From Treponema sp. (GTDB lineage: Bacteria > Spirochaetota > Spirochaetia > Treponematales > Treponemataceae), in the NCBI GenBank assembly GCA_012519415.1, contig JAAYQG010000126.1:1-50098 (forward strand): a stretch of 50,098 nucleotides of DNA, read 5' to 3'. The notes under the pieces were generated by a model. The model saw nothing but the letters and a program-made list of their open reading frames with translations, searched no databases and was not told where the DNA came from. Made by a program: the position numbers and the translations under genes. This document shows, one piece after another, positions 1 through 7,599 of this stretch (the stretch's first letter is position 1; each line of letters starts with the position of its first letter).

Positions 1-1076
1 GTTTTGTTCAAACATTGAATTCAAAAGATAAAAACACTGCATTGGAAAAAGAAATTGTTGCATATATTTCAGAAGCAAAACAACAGGGAAAATTTTCCGG
101 TGTTGTGAATTCTTTGCATACTGCTATGAATGCAAGTCAAAAGACTTATCTTTCTATGCCTTATTTTGGAAATCTTGAAACAATGAATAAAACGCTTGTT
201 TCATATAATAACAACTTGCTTTATAAGGCACAGCAAGCACTTACTAAAGATATATTAAGTGCTTTTGAAATTGATCATCTTCTTTTGATGCTTTATTACA
301 AAAACAACATTGAACTTGCAAGCAAGCTTTTTGAACTTGCTTCTGAAGAAGATGCTTTTCCTACGGTTCTTCAGTCTGCGGGGCTTTTGACAGCTTATTG
401 TGATTCTTACAATTATTCAGTTGTGTTAACAAGAAAGCTTGAGCCTGCAATAGATCGATTGTTAAAAAGAATTATTTCAAATGTTAAGTTTGAAGAAAAT
501 ATTTTAACATTGACTGGCGAATATGAAAATTACAGTCAAACTGATGTTTGTAAGCTTGCGATGGCTCTTGTAGATTATGGCAAAATAACAAAAAAAGAAG
601 AACTTACTCGTACTGGCTATCTTTTGGCAAACAGCACATTAATATCTTCGCCGGTTAAAGAATCGGAAACAGCTGTGTATGCGGATCTTTATCCTCTTCT
701 TACGCAAAACTGCTATTATCCGCATTTAACACTTTTGCTTCAAAACCCGCGACCTGTTACAATCTGGACAGCTTCGCCTAATGTAACATTAACTTCGCCG
801 GAAAAAAACAAGCTTGTTCTTTCAATTGAATTTCCTGTTGGAGCGAGTCATTACATGGTAATTACAGGTCTTCATGCATTCGAAAAAATCCAAATGTATG
901 GACTTAATTATCGTTCAGACAAACAGTTTGAGCTTTATAATTCTCCAGGTTATGTTTACGATTTTGCTACAAAAACATTGTTTTTAAAAATGCGCCATAA
1001 AAGCGAAATTGAAAAAGTTATTTTTACTTATACAGACGCTGCCGCTTCTGCCGCTGGTGCTTTAGGAAACTTTTAA
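1..1076 (+). CDS. Unrecognised protein, 5' end cut by the window
   Basis: I do not recognise this protein. The reading frame is open from the first bases of the window (codons TTT GTT CAA ACA precede the TTG listed as a start), so the N-terminus very likely lies upstream and the TTG at 15 is probably not the real start. The visible 353 residues are mostly helical-looking and soluble. The last third (from about residue 250) turns beta-rich, with a segment ending in a short Ala-rich tail (DAAASAAGALGNF). No membrane segment or catalytic motif stands out. It ends convergent with radA, 115 bp away. Codon use matches its neighbours, so it looks like a normal chromosomal gene. A lineage-specific treponemal protein is possible, but that is a guess. 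Confidence 0.75.
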   Translation, partial: FVQTLNSKDKNTALEKEIVAYISEAKQQGKFSGVVNSLHTAMNASQKTYLSMPYFGNLETMNKTLVSYNNNLLYKAQQALTKDILSAFEIDHLLLMLYYKNNIELASKLFELASEEDAFPTVLQSAGLLTAYCDSYNYSVVLTRKLEPAIDRLLKRIISNVKFEENILTLTGEYENYSQTDVCKLAMALVDYGKITKKEELTRTGYLLANSTLISSPVKESETAVYADLYPLLTQNCYYPHLTLLLQNPRPVTIWTASPNVTLTSPEKNKLVLSIEFPVGASHYMVITGLHAFEKIQMYGLNYRSDKQFELYNSPGYVYDFATKTLFLKMRHKSEIEKVIFTYTDAAASAAGALGNF

Positions 1077-1191
1077 ATGATTTTGCTTTATAATATTGGG
1101 GAATAATATTTTTGAAGATGTGTAAATATTTATTGAATTTGTAGGCTACAATTTTAATGTAGAAATTCAGGCTGATTATATTTTTTTATGT

Positions 1192-2547
1192 TTATTTTGC
1201 AAAAAGTTCTTTTATAAGGCTTTTAATATCATTAACAAAAACCGTATCATCGCTTTTTTCTGGAGCAAAAATGCTATTAAAGCCAAGACTTTGGGCGGTT
1301 TTTATGCGCTGTTTTAATCTGTTTACAGGACGAATTTCTCCTGCAAGACTTATTTCGCCTGCTAAAGCTGTTGCTTCAGGGCAAGGCAAATCTGTTCTTG
1401 CAGAATAAAGTGCTGCTGCAAGTGCTAAATCTATTGCACTTTCGGTTAGGCGTACGCCGCCTGCAACATTCACATAAATATCGTATTCACTAAGTTTAAG
1501 ACCTGATTTTTTTTCAAGCACTGCCGCAATTCTGCTAACACGTGCCGATTCAATTTTTTCTGAAAAAACACGTGCAATAGAAGCTTTAGCAGGCACTGTT
1601 AATGCTTGAATTTCAACCATAAAAACTCGAGAACCTTCAAATACAGGAACAATTGCAATCCCTGATGGCAAAGAACCTTCTCTTTGCGTAATAAACATTG
1701 CAGACGGGTCTTCAACAGCCAAAAGTCCTTTTTCGCTCATTGAAAAAATTCCAAGCTCGTCAATAGAGCCGAATCTGTTTTTTTGAGCACGAAGAAATCT
1801 TACATCATCTGAGTTTCTTTCAAATGATATGACTGTATCAACCATATGCTCAAGCGATTTTGGTCCTGCAATCATTCCGTCTTTTGTTATGTGTGCGGAA
1901 AGAAATAAAATGGAATCGCGCTCTTTTACCCAAGAAATAAGTTCGTTCGAGCAGAATTTCAGCTGATTTACAGTACCAGGCACCGCACCGGCTTCCGCAC
2001 TGTAAACTGTTTGAATTGAATCAATAATTACGCAAACGGGATTAAATGAATTAAGTGCGTGAACAATATCGTCAAGTCTTAAAGTGCAAAGTATATCAAT
2101 GTTTTCAAGGTTGATTTTTAATCTATCGGCACGCGCTCTTATTTGAGAAGCTGTTTCTTCTCCGGAAATGTATAGTGCCTTTCCTCTTGTCTGAATAGAT
2201 GATGCAGTTTGCAGTAAAAGCGTTGATTTTCCAATACCGGGTTCTCCGCCTATTAAAATTGCGGAACGTTTTGTTGCACCTCCGCCAAGAACTCTATCAA
2301 ATTCTTTGTTTCCTGCTGATATTCTGTCGCATTCCATTGGGCTAACTGATGCAAGTGGAACAGGAGTTATTCGCTCCGATGATTCAGGTATGCGGCCGTA
2401 TGGCAAAGCTGATGCTGTGTTTCCTACAATATGTTCTTCAAATGTGTTCCATTCGCCGCATTCTGTGCAGCGTCCAAGCCAGCGCGGTTGAGTGCAATTG
2501 CAGTTTGAACATTTATAAATAATTGAAACAGATTTTTTCTTTGCCAT
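1192..2547 (-). CDS. radA: DNA repair protein RadA (branch-migration ATPase)
   Basis: RadA is a RecA-like hexameric ATPase that promotes branch migration and processing of recombination intermediates. The 451 residues show the full domain order. An N-terminal zinc finger has Cys13, 16, 27 and 30 (motif LGRCTECGEW). A Walker A follows at about 100-109 (GGEPGIGKST). The RadA-specific KNRFG motif is at about 256-260. A C-terminal Lon-protease-like domain follows (NVAGGVRLTE). Length is typical. The ATG at 2547 is preceded by an AAGGAAA ribosome site. The gene is transcribed away from cysE and converges with the unknown ORF at the window start. It appears to be a single-gene unit; a TATAAT lies just upstream. 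Confidence 0.97.
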   Translation of the reverse strand: MAKKKSVSIIYKCSNCNCTQPRWLGRCTECGEWNTFEEHIVGNTASALPYGRIPESSERITPVPLASVSPMECDRISAGNKEFDRVLGGGATKRSAILIGGEPGIGKSTLLLQTASSIQTRGKALYISGEETASQIRARADRLKINLENIDILCTLRLDDIVHALNSFNPVCVIIDSIQTVYSAEAGAVPGTVNQLKFCSNELISWVKERDSILFLSAHITKDGMIAGPKSLEHMVDTVISFERNSDDVRFLRAQKNRFGSIDELGIFSMSEKGLLAVEDPSAMFITQREGSLPSGIAIVPVFEGSRVFMVEIQALTVPAKASIARVFSEKIESARVSRIAAVLEKKSGLKLSEYDIYVNVAGGVRLTESAIDLALAAALYSARTDLPCPEATALAGEISLAGEIRPVNRLKQRIKTAQSLGFNSIFAPEKSDDTVFVNDIKSLIKELFAK

Positions 2548-2570
2548 TTATTATTTCCTTGTAGTTTATA

Positions 2571-2576
2571 ATTATA
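2571..2576 (-). promoter_or_regulatory. Possible -10 element for radA
   Basis: A perfect TATAAT on the minus strand lies about 24 bases before the radA start codon. The -35 region at the expected distance is weak, so this is only a candidate sigma-70 promoter. Confidence 0.35.
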
Positions 2577-2629
2577 TCCCGAAAATGCTACGGCAAAACG
2601 TTCTTGTTGGTTTGTTCATTTAATGTGAG

Positions 2630-2672
2630 CAACGTCAGGACAACGTCAGGACAACGTCAGAACAACGTCAGA
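2630..2672. repeat. Tandem repeat, 11 bp x about 4
   Basis: Four consecutive copies of CAACGTCAGGA are present at 2630-2640, 2641-2651, 2652-2662 (one change) and 2663-2672. The array sits between radA and cysE and stops one base before the cysE stop codon. Each unit contains the palindrome ACGT. Function is unknown. It could be a slipped-strand expansion or a cluster of protein-binding sites. Confidence 0.9.
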
Positions 2673-2673
2673 T

Positions 2674-3603
2674 TTACTTTTTGTTGTTGCAGTTAATGTC
2701 GTCCGGTTTATCTGCGAGCTTGTATTTGACTTTGCTAAAAGGCGGAACAGATGAAATTACCCAAACGTTTCCACCGATTATGCTACCTTTACCGATAACT
2801 GTGCACCCGCCTAAAATTGTTGCGCCGGGATAGATTGTTACATCATCTTCGATTGTTGGATGTCTTTTTTTGGCTTGGAGCTCTTTTTTTACGCTTAAAG
2901 CACCAAGTGTTACGCCCTGAAAGATTTTGACTCTGTTGCCTATTACGCACGTTTCGCCAATTACAACACCTGTCCCGTGATCAATGTGAAAAGATTCCCC
3001 GATTGTTGCGCCTGGGTTTATGTCTATGCCGGTGCGCCCGTGAATATATTCGCTCATAATACGAGGAATTATAGGCACTCCGTTTCTATAGAGAAAATTT
3101 GAAATGCGATAAACTAAAATTGCTTGCAAACCCGGATACGAGAGAATAACTTCTTCAATACTGTTTGCTGCCGGGTCATTTAACAATGCAGCTTCCGCAT
3201 CTAGCCGAACGAGTCTTCGTAGCTCGGGAATATATTCAATTAAAGAAAGAACAGCTTTTTCTGCAAGTCCAAAGCAATTCATTTCTGTTTGTTTGTTTGT
3301 TTTGCAGATATAAAGAAGTGCTTTTTGAGTTTCTGTGGTAAGATTGCTTACGATTCGATTGATTCGCTCGCCGGTGGTGTATTTTAAGCTATCTTTATCA
3401 AGTCTTTCTGCAGTGTTAAAGCCGGGAAAAATTATATTTTGTAAATCTCTTAAAATTTCTTGAACGGTTTGTCTGTTCGGAAAATTTTCAGCTTCTGAGA
3501 AATTTATTCCACCGTAATTTTGATACGAGTCCAAAATATCATTTAGAAGTTCATCTATTGTCTTCATGTGAAAATAATACATCATTTCGGTTAAGTTCTT
3601 CAA
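2674..3603 (-). CDS. cysE: Serine O-acetyltransferase
   Basis: This enzyme transfers acetyl from acetyl-CoA to L-serine, giving O-acetylserine for cysteine synthesis. The 309-residue product has a helical N-terminal SATase domain, then a left-handed beta-helix of hexapeptide repeats from about 190 onward. The active-site stretch DHGTGVVIGET and the motif FQGVTLGA are clear. It is longer than E. coli CysE and resembles the EpsC-type enzymes with an extended N-terminus. The start is uncertain: the track uses TTG at 3603, but ATG codons lie 6, 7 and 12 codons inside, and none has a good ribosome site. No cysteine synthase gene is adjacent. The gene ends at the tandem repeat. Confidence 0.92.
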   Translation of the reverse strand: MKNLTEMMYYFHMKTIDELLNDILDSYQNYGGINFSEAENFPNRQTVQEILRDLQNIIFPGFNTAERLDKDSLKYTTGERINRIVSNLTTETQKALLYICKTNKQTEMNCFGLAEKAVLSLIEYIPELRRLVRLDAEAALLNDPAANSIEEVILSYPGLQAILVYRISNFLYRNGVPIIPRIMSEYIHGRTGIDINPGATIGESFHIDHGTGVVIGETCVIGNRVKIFQGVTLGALSVKKELQAKKRHPTIEDDVTIYPGATILGGCTVIGKGSIIGGNVWVISSVPPFSKVKYKLADKPDDINCNNKK

Positions 3604-3769
3604 TAATACAAACCAAGTTTATCTTTATAAATCGGGTTAATCTTTTGTTTGCGCGGAGTATTTAATGGAATGTTTCAAACATCGCAGACTTTCGCAAGAG
3701 TTTTGAGCGAGGGAGATTGATTTCCGAATTATCTTTAGGTTTAGTTTTTTAAATTGTTCAGTATTATTG

Positions 3770-3798
3770 TTGACAAAAATGATTTTTATCGTTATTCT
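3770..3798 (+). promoter_or_regulatory. Sigma-70-type promoter for tRNA-Thr/rpmG/tRNA-Trp/secE cluster
   Basis: A perfect TTGACA at 3770-3775 is separated by exactly 17 bp from TATTCT at 3793-3798 (4 of 6 matches). Transcription would start near 3805, about 40 bases before tRNA-Thr. This is the best candidate for the main promoter of the long cluster that runs through rpoBC. Confidence 0.75.
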
Positions 3799-3843
3799 CT
3801 ACAAACCGAATCTGCTTATAAATAAACACAAAATTGCAAGTAT

Positions 3844-3916
3844 GCCTTTATAGCTCAGCTGGTAGAGTGCGTCCTTGGTAAGGACGAGGTCGGCGGTTCG
3901 AGTCCGCTTGAAGGCT
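3844..3916 (+). tRNA. tRNA-Thr (anticodon GGT)
   Basis: A complete cloverleaf is visible. The acceptor GCCTTTA pairs with TGAAGGC, the D arm is standard, and the anticodon stem CGTCC/GGACG carries loop TTGGTAA with anticodon GGT. The T loop is TTCGAGT. CCA is not encoded. It lies just after a consensus-like promoter and 70 bp before rpmG, so it is probably co-transcribed and processed out. Confidence 0.95.
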
Positions 3917-3986
3917 TTACTTAAAATTTGTGTAAAGTAAAGATAGAGTAACTGTTGTTGCTGCTTATATAGTAAGGGGAATTAAA

Positions 3987-4160
3987 ATGGCTTCAAAAAA
4001 GACTGCTGTTGAAATTATTGCGTTGCAGTGCAGCGAATGCAAAAGAAGGAATTATACTACTTATAAAAACAGAAAAAATCTTCAGGGTAAACTTGAGTTG
4101 AATAAGTATTGTCCTTTTGATCGCAAACATACTTTGCATAAAGAAACAAAGGCAAAATAA
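3987..4160 (+). CDS. rpmG: Large ribosomal subunit protein bL33
   Basis: This is a 57-residue protein of the 50S subunit near the E site. The ORF is too short for the supplied track. It begins at ATG 3987 after an AGGGGA ribosome site, and the sequence begins [19 protein letters not shown]. The family body is intact ([17 protein letters not shown]). Zinc-type L33 has two CxxC pairs. Here the first is CSEC but the second reads CPFD, so the fourth zinc ligand is Asp instead of Cys. Zinc could still bind through three Cys plus Asp, or may be lost. It sits between two tRNA genes, a layout I recall from other treponemes. Confidence 0.95.
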   Translation: MASKKTAVEIIALQCSECKRRNYTTYKNRKNLQGKLELNKYCPFDRKHTLHKETKAK

Positions 4161-4169
4161 TGCTTTAAT

Positions 4170-4224
4170 GGCGAACTTTTGTTCGCCGGTAAAGCTAAAA
4201 AGCTGCGTGTGGTTTTTTAGCTTT
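4170..4224 (+). terminator. Two stem-loops between rpmG and tRNA-Trp
   Basis: GGCGAAC-tttt-GTTCGCC (4170-4187) is followed by AAAGCTAAAAA / TTTTTAGCTTT (4191-4201 with 4214-4224). The second has a T run within its 3' arm. They could be a partial terminator or processing signals that release tRNA-Trp. No strong promoter is visible between them and secE, so read-through is likely. Confidence 0.5.
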
Positions 4225-4230
4225 GCTTTT

Positions 4231-4303
4231 AGGTCAGTAGCTCTAATGGTAGAGCGTCGGTCTCCAAAACCGAATGTTGCGAGTTCGAGTCTTGCCTGGC
4301 CTG
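4231..4303 (+). tRNA. tRNA-Trp (anticodon CCA)
   Basis: The acceptor AGGTCAG pairs with CTGGCCT. The anticodon stem TCGGT/ACCGA holds loop CTCCAAA, giving anticodon CCA. The T loop is TTCGAGT and the discriminator base is G. CCA is not encoded at the 3' end. The gene lies 75 bp upstream of secE. A tRNA-Trp before secE is a common bacterial arrangement. Confidence 0.96.
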
Positions 4304-4377
4304 TATATTGTGCTGCCTGTTCTTTTGATGTTCAGTGCAGCATTTTTTTAGATTATTAAGTTGAAAAGGCGAGGTTC

Positions 4378-4560
4378 ATGATGGGAAAAGTTACAAATTT
4401 CTTAAAAGAAAGTATTGCAGAACTCAAAAAAGTGGTATGGCCAAGCTTTGATGATGTTGTTTCGTCAATAAAGGTTGTTTTGCTTTCAACTTTATTTATT
4501 GCAGTTATACTCGGCCTGTTTGATGGGTTGTGTGTTTTTGGTATGAATCTGATTTTTTAA
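4378..4560 (+). CDS. secE: Protein translocase subunit SecE
   Basis: SecE clamps the two halves of SecY in the inner-membrane Sec translocon. The 60-residue product is the short single-span form. An amphipathic segment with the family signature (ESIAELKKVVWPS) is followed by one membrane helix (about residues 30-55). Two ATG codons are in tandem. The GAGG ribosome site is better spaced for the second (4381). It is followed after 9 bp by nusG, as in most bacteria. Confidence 0.95.
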   Translation: MMGKVTNFLKESIAELKKVVWPSFDDVVSSIKVVLLSTLFIAVILGLFDGLCVFGMNLIF

Positions 4561-4569
4561 GGTAGTTCA

Positions 4570-5130
4570 ATGGCAAAGGGTTGGTATATCCTTCACGTTT
4601 TTTCGGGGTACGAAGCTAAAATCGAAAGAACAATTCGTACTATGATAGAGCAAGGTGAGCTTTCGTCTGAAAATGTTCTTGATATTAAAGTTCCGGTAGA
4701 AACGGTTGTTGATGTTAAAGATGGAAAAAAGAAAGAAGTAAAAAAGCTTTTGCTTCCGGGCTATATTATGGTAGAGCTTGATTTGCCTGGCGGGCTTGGC
4801 TGGAAGCCTATTTGCGCTTTAATTCGTCGAATAAATGGTGTTACAGGTTTTGTAGGCACTTCTAATAGTGAACGACCTCGTCCTATTCCGTCTGAAGAAG
4901 CGAAAGCGTTGCTTCAGAAAGCGGGAGATATTAAGGGTGAAAAAACTCCTCGTGCTAAGCAATCATTCTCTGTCGGTGAAACAGTTAAGGTTATTGACGG
5001 ACCTTTCGCAAGTTTTACAGGTACTATTGATGAAGTTAATCTTGAAAAGAACAAACTCAAAGTTGTAGTCGGCATTTTTGGACGAGCTACGCCTGTTGAA
5101 GTTGATCTTTTGCAAGTTGAAAAGGTTTAA
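4570..5130 (+). CDS. nusG: Transcription antitermination/elongation factor NusG
   Basis: NusG binds the RNA polymerase clamp and couples transcription to Rho or to the ribosome. The 186 residues contain the NGN domain ([18 protein letters not shown] at the start; [10 protein letters not shown] in the middle) and a C-terminal KOW domain ([20 protein letters not shown]). The ATG at 4570 lies 9 bp after secE. A 116-bp gap with two hairpins follows before rplK, so it may be regulated separately from the ribosomal genes. Confidence 0.97.
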   Translation: MAKGWYILHVFSGYEAKIERTIRTMIEQGELSSENVLDIKVPVETVVDVKDGKKKEVKKLLLPGYIMVELDLPGGLGWKPICALIRRINGVTGFVGTSNSERPRPIPSEEAKALLQKAGDIKGEKTPRAKQSFSVGETVKVIDGPFASFTGTIDEVNLEKNKLKVVVGIFGRATPVEVDLLQVEKV

Positions 5131-5170
5131 TCCTTGGAAAATCGCTATTAAGAGATTTTCTGTTTTGGGA

Positions 5171-5219
5171 GAGATTTTACACCGTTGGTGTATATCTCGT
5201 TAATGCCGAATTATTTCGG
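5171..5219 (+). promoter_or_regulatory. Structured leader of the rplKA(JL) genes
   Basis: The first hairpin is GAGAT-TT-TACACC-gtt-GGTGTA-T-ATCTC (5171-5198). The second is CCGAA-ttat-TTCGG (5206-5219). Just after it, CCACCAA (5222-5228) could compete for the GTTGGTG arm of the first hairpin. L1 autoregulates the L11-L1 mRNA in other bacteria by binding a similar leader, so this is a candidate L1 site; that role is inference. Confidence 0.5.
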
Positions 5220-5246
5220 TTCCACCAATAAAAAGGGAGATATTAT

Positions 5247-5678
5247 ATGGCAAAGAAAAAGGTAACGGCCGTTATCAAGTTGCAATGTCCTGCGGGAAAA
5301 GCTACCCCAGCTCCGCCTGTTGGACCTGCGCTTGGTCCTTACGGTGTCAGTGCTCCGCAGTTTGTACAGCAGTTTAATGACCGTACAAAATCAATGGAAC
5401 CGGGTCTTATCATTCCGGTTGTAATTACAGTTTATCATGACAAGTCTTACACATTTGTTCTAAAAACTCCTCCTGCAGCAGTTCTTATTGGAAAAGCTAT
5501 TGGAATTGAAAAGGGTTCTAGCAATCCTTTAAAGAGCAAAGTCGGCAAACTTTCAAAAGAAAAACTTGAAGAAATTGCAAAGACTAAAATGCCTGATATC
5601 AATGCAAATGACATTGAAGCAGCGAAAAAAATCATCGCAGGTACTGCTCGCAGTATGGGCGTAGAGGTGGAGCGGTAA
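5247..5678 (+). CDS. rplK: Large ribosomal subunit protein uL11
   Basis: L11 forms the stalk base with 23S rRNA helices 43/44 and is needed for factor binding and stringent-response signalling. The 143 residues have the standard length. The N-terminal domain carries the Pro-rich linker region ([14 protein letters not shown]). The C-terminal rRNA-binding domain ends in ARSMGVEV. The ATG follows an AAGGGAG ribosome site. It lies one base from rplA, so the two are translated together. Confidence 0.98.
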   Translation: MAKKKVTAVIKLQCPAGKATPAPPVGPALGPYGVSAPQFVQQFNDRTKSMEPGLIIPVVITVYHDKSYTFVLKTPPAAVLIGKAIGIEKGSSNPLKSKVGKLSKEKLEEIAKTKMPDINANDIEAAKKIIAGTARSMGVEVER

Positions 5679-5679
5679 T

Positions 5680-6360
5680 ATGAAACATGGAAAAAAATAT
5701 CGCGAGTCGCTGAAGAAGTATGATCCAACACAATCTTATGATATTGCTAAAGCGTGTGCTTTGGTAAAAGATTTGAAATTTGCAAAGTTCGATGAAACTG
5801 TAGAGCTTCATATATGCTTGAAACTTGGCAAATCTCAGACTGTGCGTGATACGTTAGTTTTACCAAATCAGTTTAGAGGCGAGAAAAGAGTGCTTGTTTT
5901 CTGTAAAGAAGAGCGTGTAAAAGAAGCACTTGATGCTGGAGCCACTTTTGCGGGTGCAGCAGAATATATTGATAAAGTAAAAGACGGTTGGCTTGATTTT
6001 GATATCGCTGTAGCAACTCCAGACATGATGAAAGATGTCGGACGTTTGGGTATGGTTCTCGGAAGAAGAGGCTTGATGCCTAATCCTAAAACAGGAACTG
6101 TTACAACTGATATTGCAGCGGCTATCGACGAGTTGAAAAAAGGGCGCGTTGAATATCGTGCAGATAAAGGCGGTGTTGTTCATCTTGCAGTTGGTAAATC
6201 TTCAATGGATTCTGATAAAATTGCAGAGAATATCTCGGCTTTACTTGCTGAAATTTTACGCAAAAAGCCGGCTGATGCAAAAGCCGGTTATATTCAGTCT
6301 GTTTCTGTAAGCTCGACAATGGGGCCTGGAATCTGGATTGACTACAAGGACGGTGAGTAA
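5680..6360 (+). CDS. rplA: Large ribosomal subunit protein uL1
   Basis: L1 forms the mobile L1 stalk at the E site and usually represses its own L11-L1 mRNA. The 226 residues include the family signature region GRRGLMPNPKTGTV. The start codon is one base after the rplK stop. Only 2 bp separate it from rplJ, so the usual long L10 leader before rplJ is absent here. Confidence 0.98.
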   Translation: MKHGKKYRESLKKYDPTQSYDIAKACALVKDLKFAKFDETVELHICLKLGKSQTVRDTLVLPNQFRGEKRVLVFCKEERVKEALDAGATFAGAAEYIDKVKDGWLDFDIAVATPDMMKDVGRLGMVLGRRGLMPNPKTGTVTTDIAAAIDELKKGRVEYRADKGGVVHLAVGKSSMDSDKIAENISALLAEILRKKPADAKAGYIQSVSVSSTMGPGIWIDYKDGE

Positions 6361-6362
6361 TT

Positions 6363-6878
6363 ATGGCTACAAAACCAAAAAAACTCCAGCCTGCAAAAGT
6401 AGAAGCGATTGCAGAAATTAAATCGGTTTTAGAAGGCTATAACGATTTTATTTTTGCTGAATATCGTGGGTTGACAGTTGCGCAAATTACGGATTTGCGC
6501 AAACAACTTCGTGCAAAGAATTGCGAATTCAAAGTTGTTAAAAACAATTTTGCTCGCATTGCATTTGACGAGCTTAAAGTTGAAAATGTTGCAGATTATC
6601 TTTCTGGACCAACAGCTATTGCGCTTGCAAAGGAAGATTCGAATGAAGTTGCAAAAATCATGTTTGATTTTGCAAAAGAAGCTCCGGCATTAGTAGTAAA
6701 AGGTGCATACATCGAAAAAACAATGTATGACCAAGCTAAAATCGAAGCATATTCAAAATTGCCGACAAAAACCCAGCTTATTACTATGTTTGCTTGTGCT
6801 CTCAATTCTACAACGCAAAAATTTGCTGCAACATTGCAGGCTGTTGTGGATAAGAAAAACGCAGAAAGCGCGAGCTAA
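6363..6878 (+). CDS. rplJ: Large ribosomal subunit protein uL10
   Basis: L10 anchors the L7/L12 dimers on the ribosome stalk. The 171 residues have the N-terminal rRNA-binding domain (FAEYRGLTVAQITDLRKQLR) and a C-terminal helix for L12 binding. It is 2 bp downstream of rplA. There is no room between the genes for a classical L10 leader, so feedback control by L10-L12 probably acts elsewhere or is missing. Confidence 0.97.
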   Translation: MATKPKKLQPAKVEAIAEIKSVLEGYNDFIFAEYRGLTVAQITDLRKQLRAKNCEFKVVKNNFARIAFDELKVENVADYLSGPTAIALAKEDSNEVAKIMFDFAKEAPALVVKGAYIEKTMYDQAKIEAYSKLPTKTQLITMFACALNSTTQKFAATLQAVVDKKNAESAS

Positions 6879-6977
6879 TCTGCAAATCAGCTTCGGGGAA
6901 GTTGAATAAAAATGGAGTCAGGCTTCAATGCTGTCGTCCTGTCCCAGAAAAAATGCCTATTTAAAGGAGAAGATAAT

Positions 6978-7361
6978 ATGGCAGCTATAACTAATGATCA
7001 GATTTTAGATGCAATCGCATCAATGACAATTCTTGAGCTTTCAGAGCTTGTAAAAGCTATTGAAGAAAAATTTGGTGTTACAGCCGCAGCTCCGGTTGTA
7101 GTGGCAGGTGGTGCAGCAGCAGGTGGTGCAGCAGCAGCTGAAGAGCAGACAGAATTCAATGTTTCTCTTGAGGCAGCTGATCCTGCTAAGAAAATTGCTG
7201 TTATCAAGGCTGTACGTGAAGTTACAGGTCTTGGCCTTAAAGAAGCAAAAGATCTTGTCGAAGGCGCACCAAAAGTTCTTAAAGAAGGTGTTTCTAAAGA
7301 AGAAGCAGACAAGATTAAATCAACTGTTGAAACAGCTGGTGGAACTGTTAAGATTGCATAA
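6978..7361 (+). CDS. rplL: Large ribosomal subunit protein bL12 (L7/L12)
   Basis: L12 dimers recruit and activate translation GTPases. The track starts this ORF at 6912, but the real start is ATG 6978, preceded by AAAGGAGA and giving [14 protein letters not shown], 127 residues. The N-terminal dimer domain is followed by an Ala/Gly-rich hinge ([13 protein letters not shown]) and the C-terminal factor-binding domain ([12 protein letters not shown]). The upstream 66 bases of open frame are a leader, not coding. A 238-bp gap separates it from rpoB. Confidence 0.97.
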   Translation: MAAITNDQILDAIASMTILELSELVKAIEEKFGVTAAAPVVVAGGAAAGGAAAAEEQTEFNVSLEAADPAKKIAVIKAVREVTGLGLKEAKDLVEGAPKVLKEGVSKEEADKIKSTVETAGGTVKIA

Positions 7362-7449
7362 TTCAGTTTTAATAATAAAAAGCTTTGTTGCAAATAAAAT
7401 GTGGCAAAGTTTTTTAAACAGCGTTTGTTTTACTCAAAATTAAGCGTTT

Positions 7450-7475
7450 GCTATCGGAATGTATTTTCCGATAGC
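7450..7475 (+). promoter_or_regulatory. 10-bp perfect stem-loop between rplL and rpoB
   Basis: GCTATCGGAA (7450-7459) pairs perfectly with TTCCGATAGC (7466-7475) around a 6-base loop. No T run follows, so it does not look like a strong intrinsic terminator. E. coli has an attenuator and an RNase III site at this same junction. A similar role here is inference. Confidence 0.6.
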
Positions 7476-7599
7476 TGTATCTATTTATGGGGTTTTTACC
7501 CTCGGGCAAAATGTGTTCCGCAGTCAAAGACGACCAAAGAATGTTCGGCACAACCCGTATAAGATTAAAGCCATGTAGGCGAAAAGGCAAGGGGGATCG

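Noticed and set aside
2630-2672. Tandem repeat as a CRISPR array
   Set aside because: Units are 11 bp and contiguous with no spacers, so it is not a CRISPR array.
4117-4359. 80-residue ORF over rpmG end and tRNA-Trp
   Set aside because: It reads through a tRNA gene and the rpmG 3' end in another frame, so it is a shadow.
6912-6977. N-terminal extension of rplL in the ORF track ([12 protein letters not shown]...)
   Set aside because: The strong ribosome site at 6965-6970 and the family N-terminus place the start at 6978.
6998-7393. 131-residue minus-strand ORF opposite rplL
   Set aside because: A shadow of the Ala/Gly-rich rplL coding sequence.
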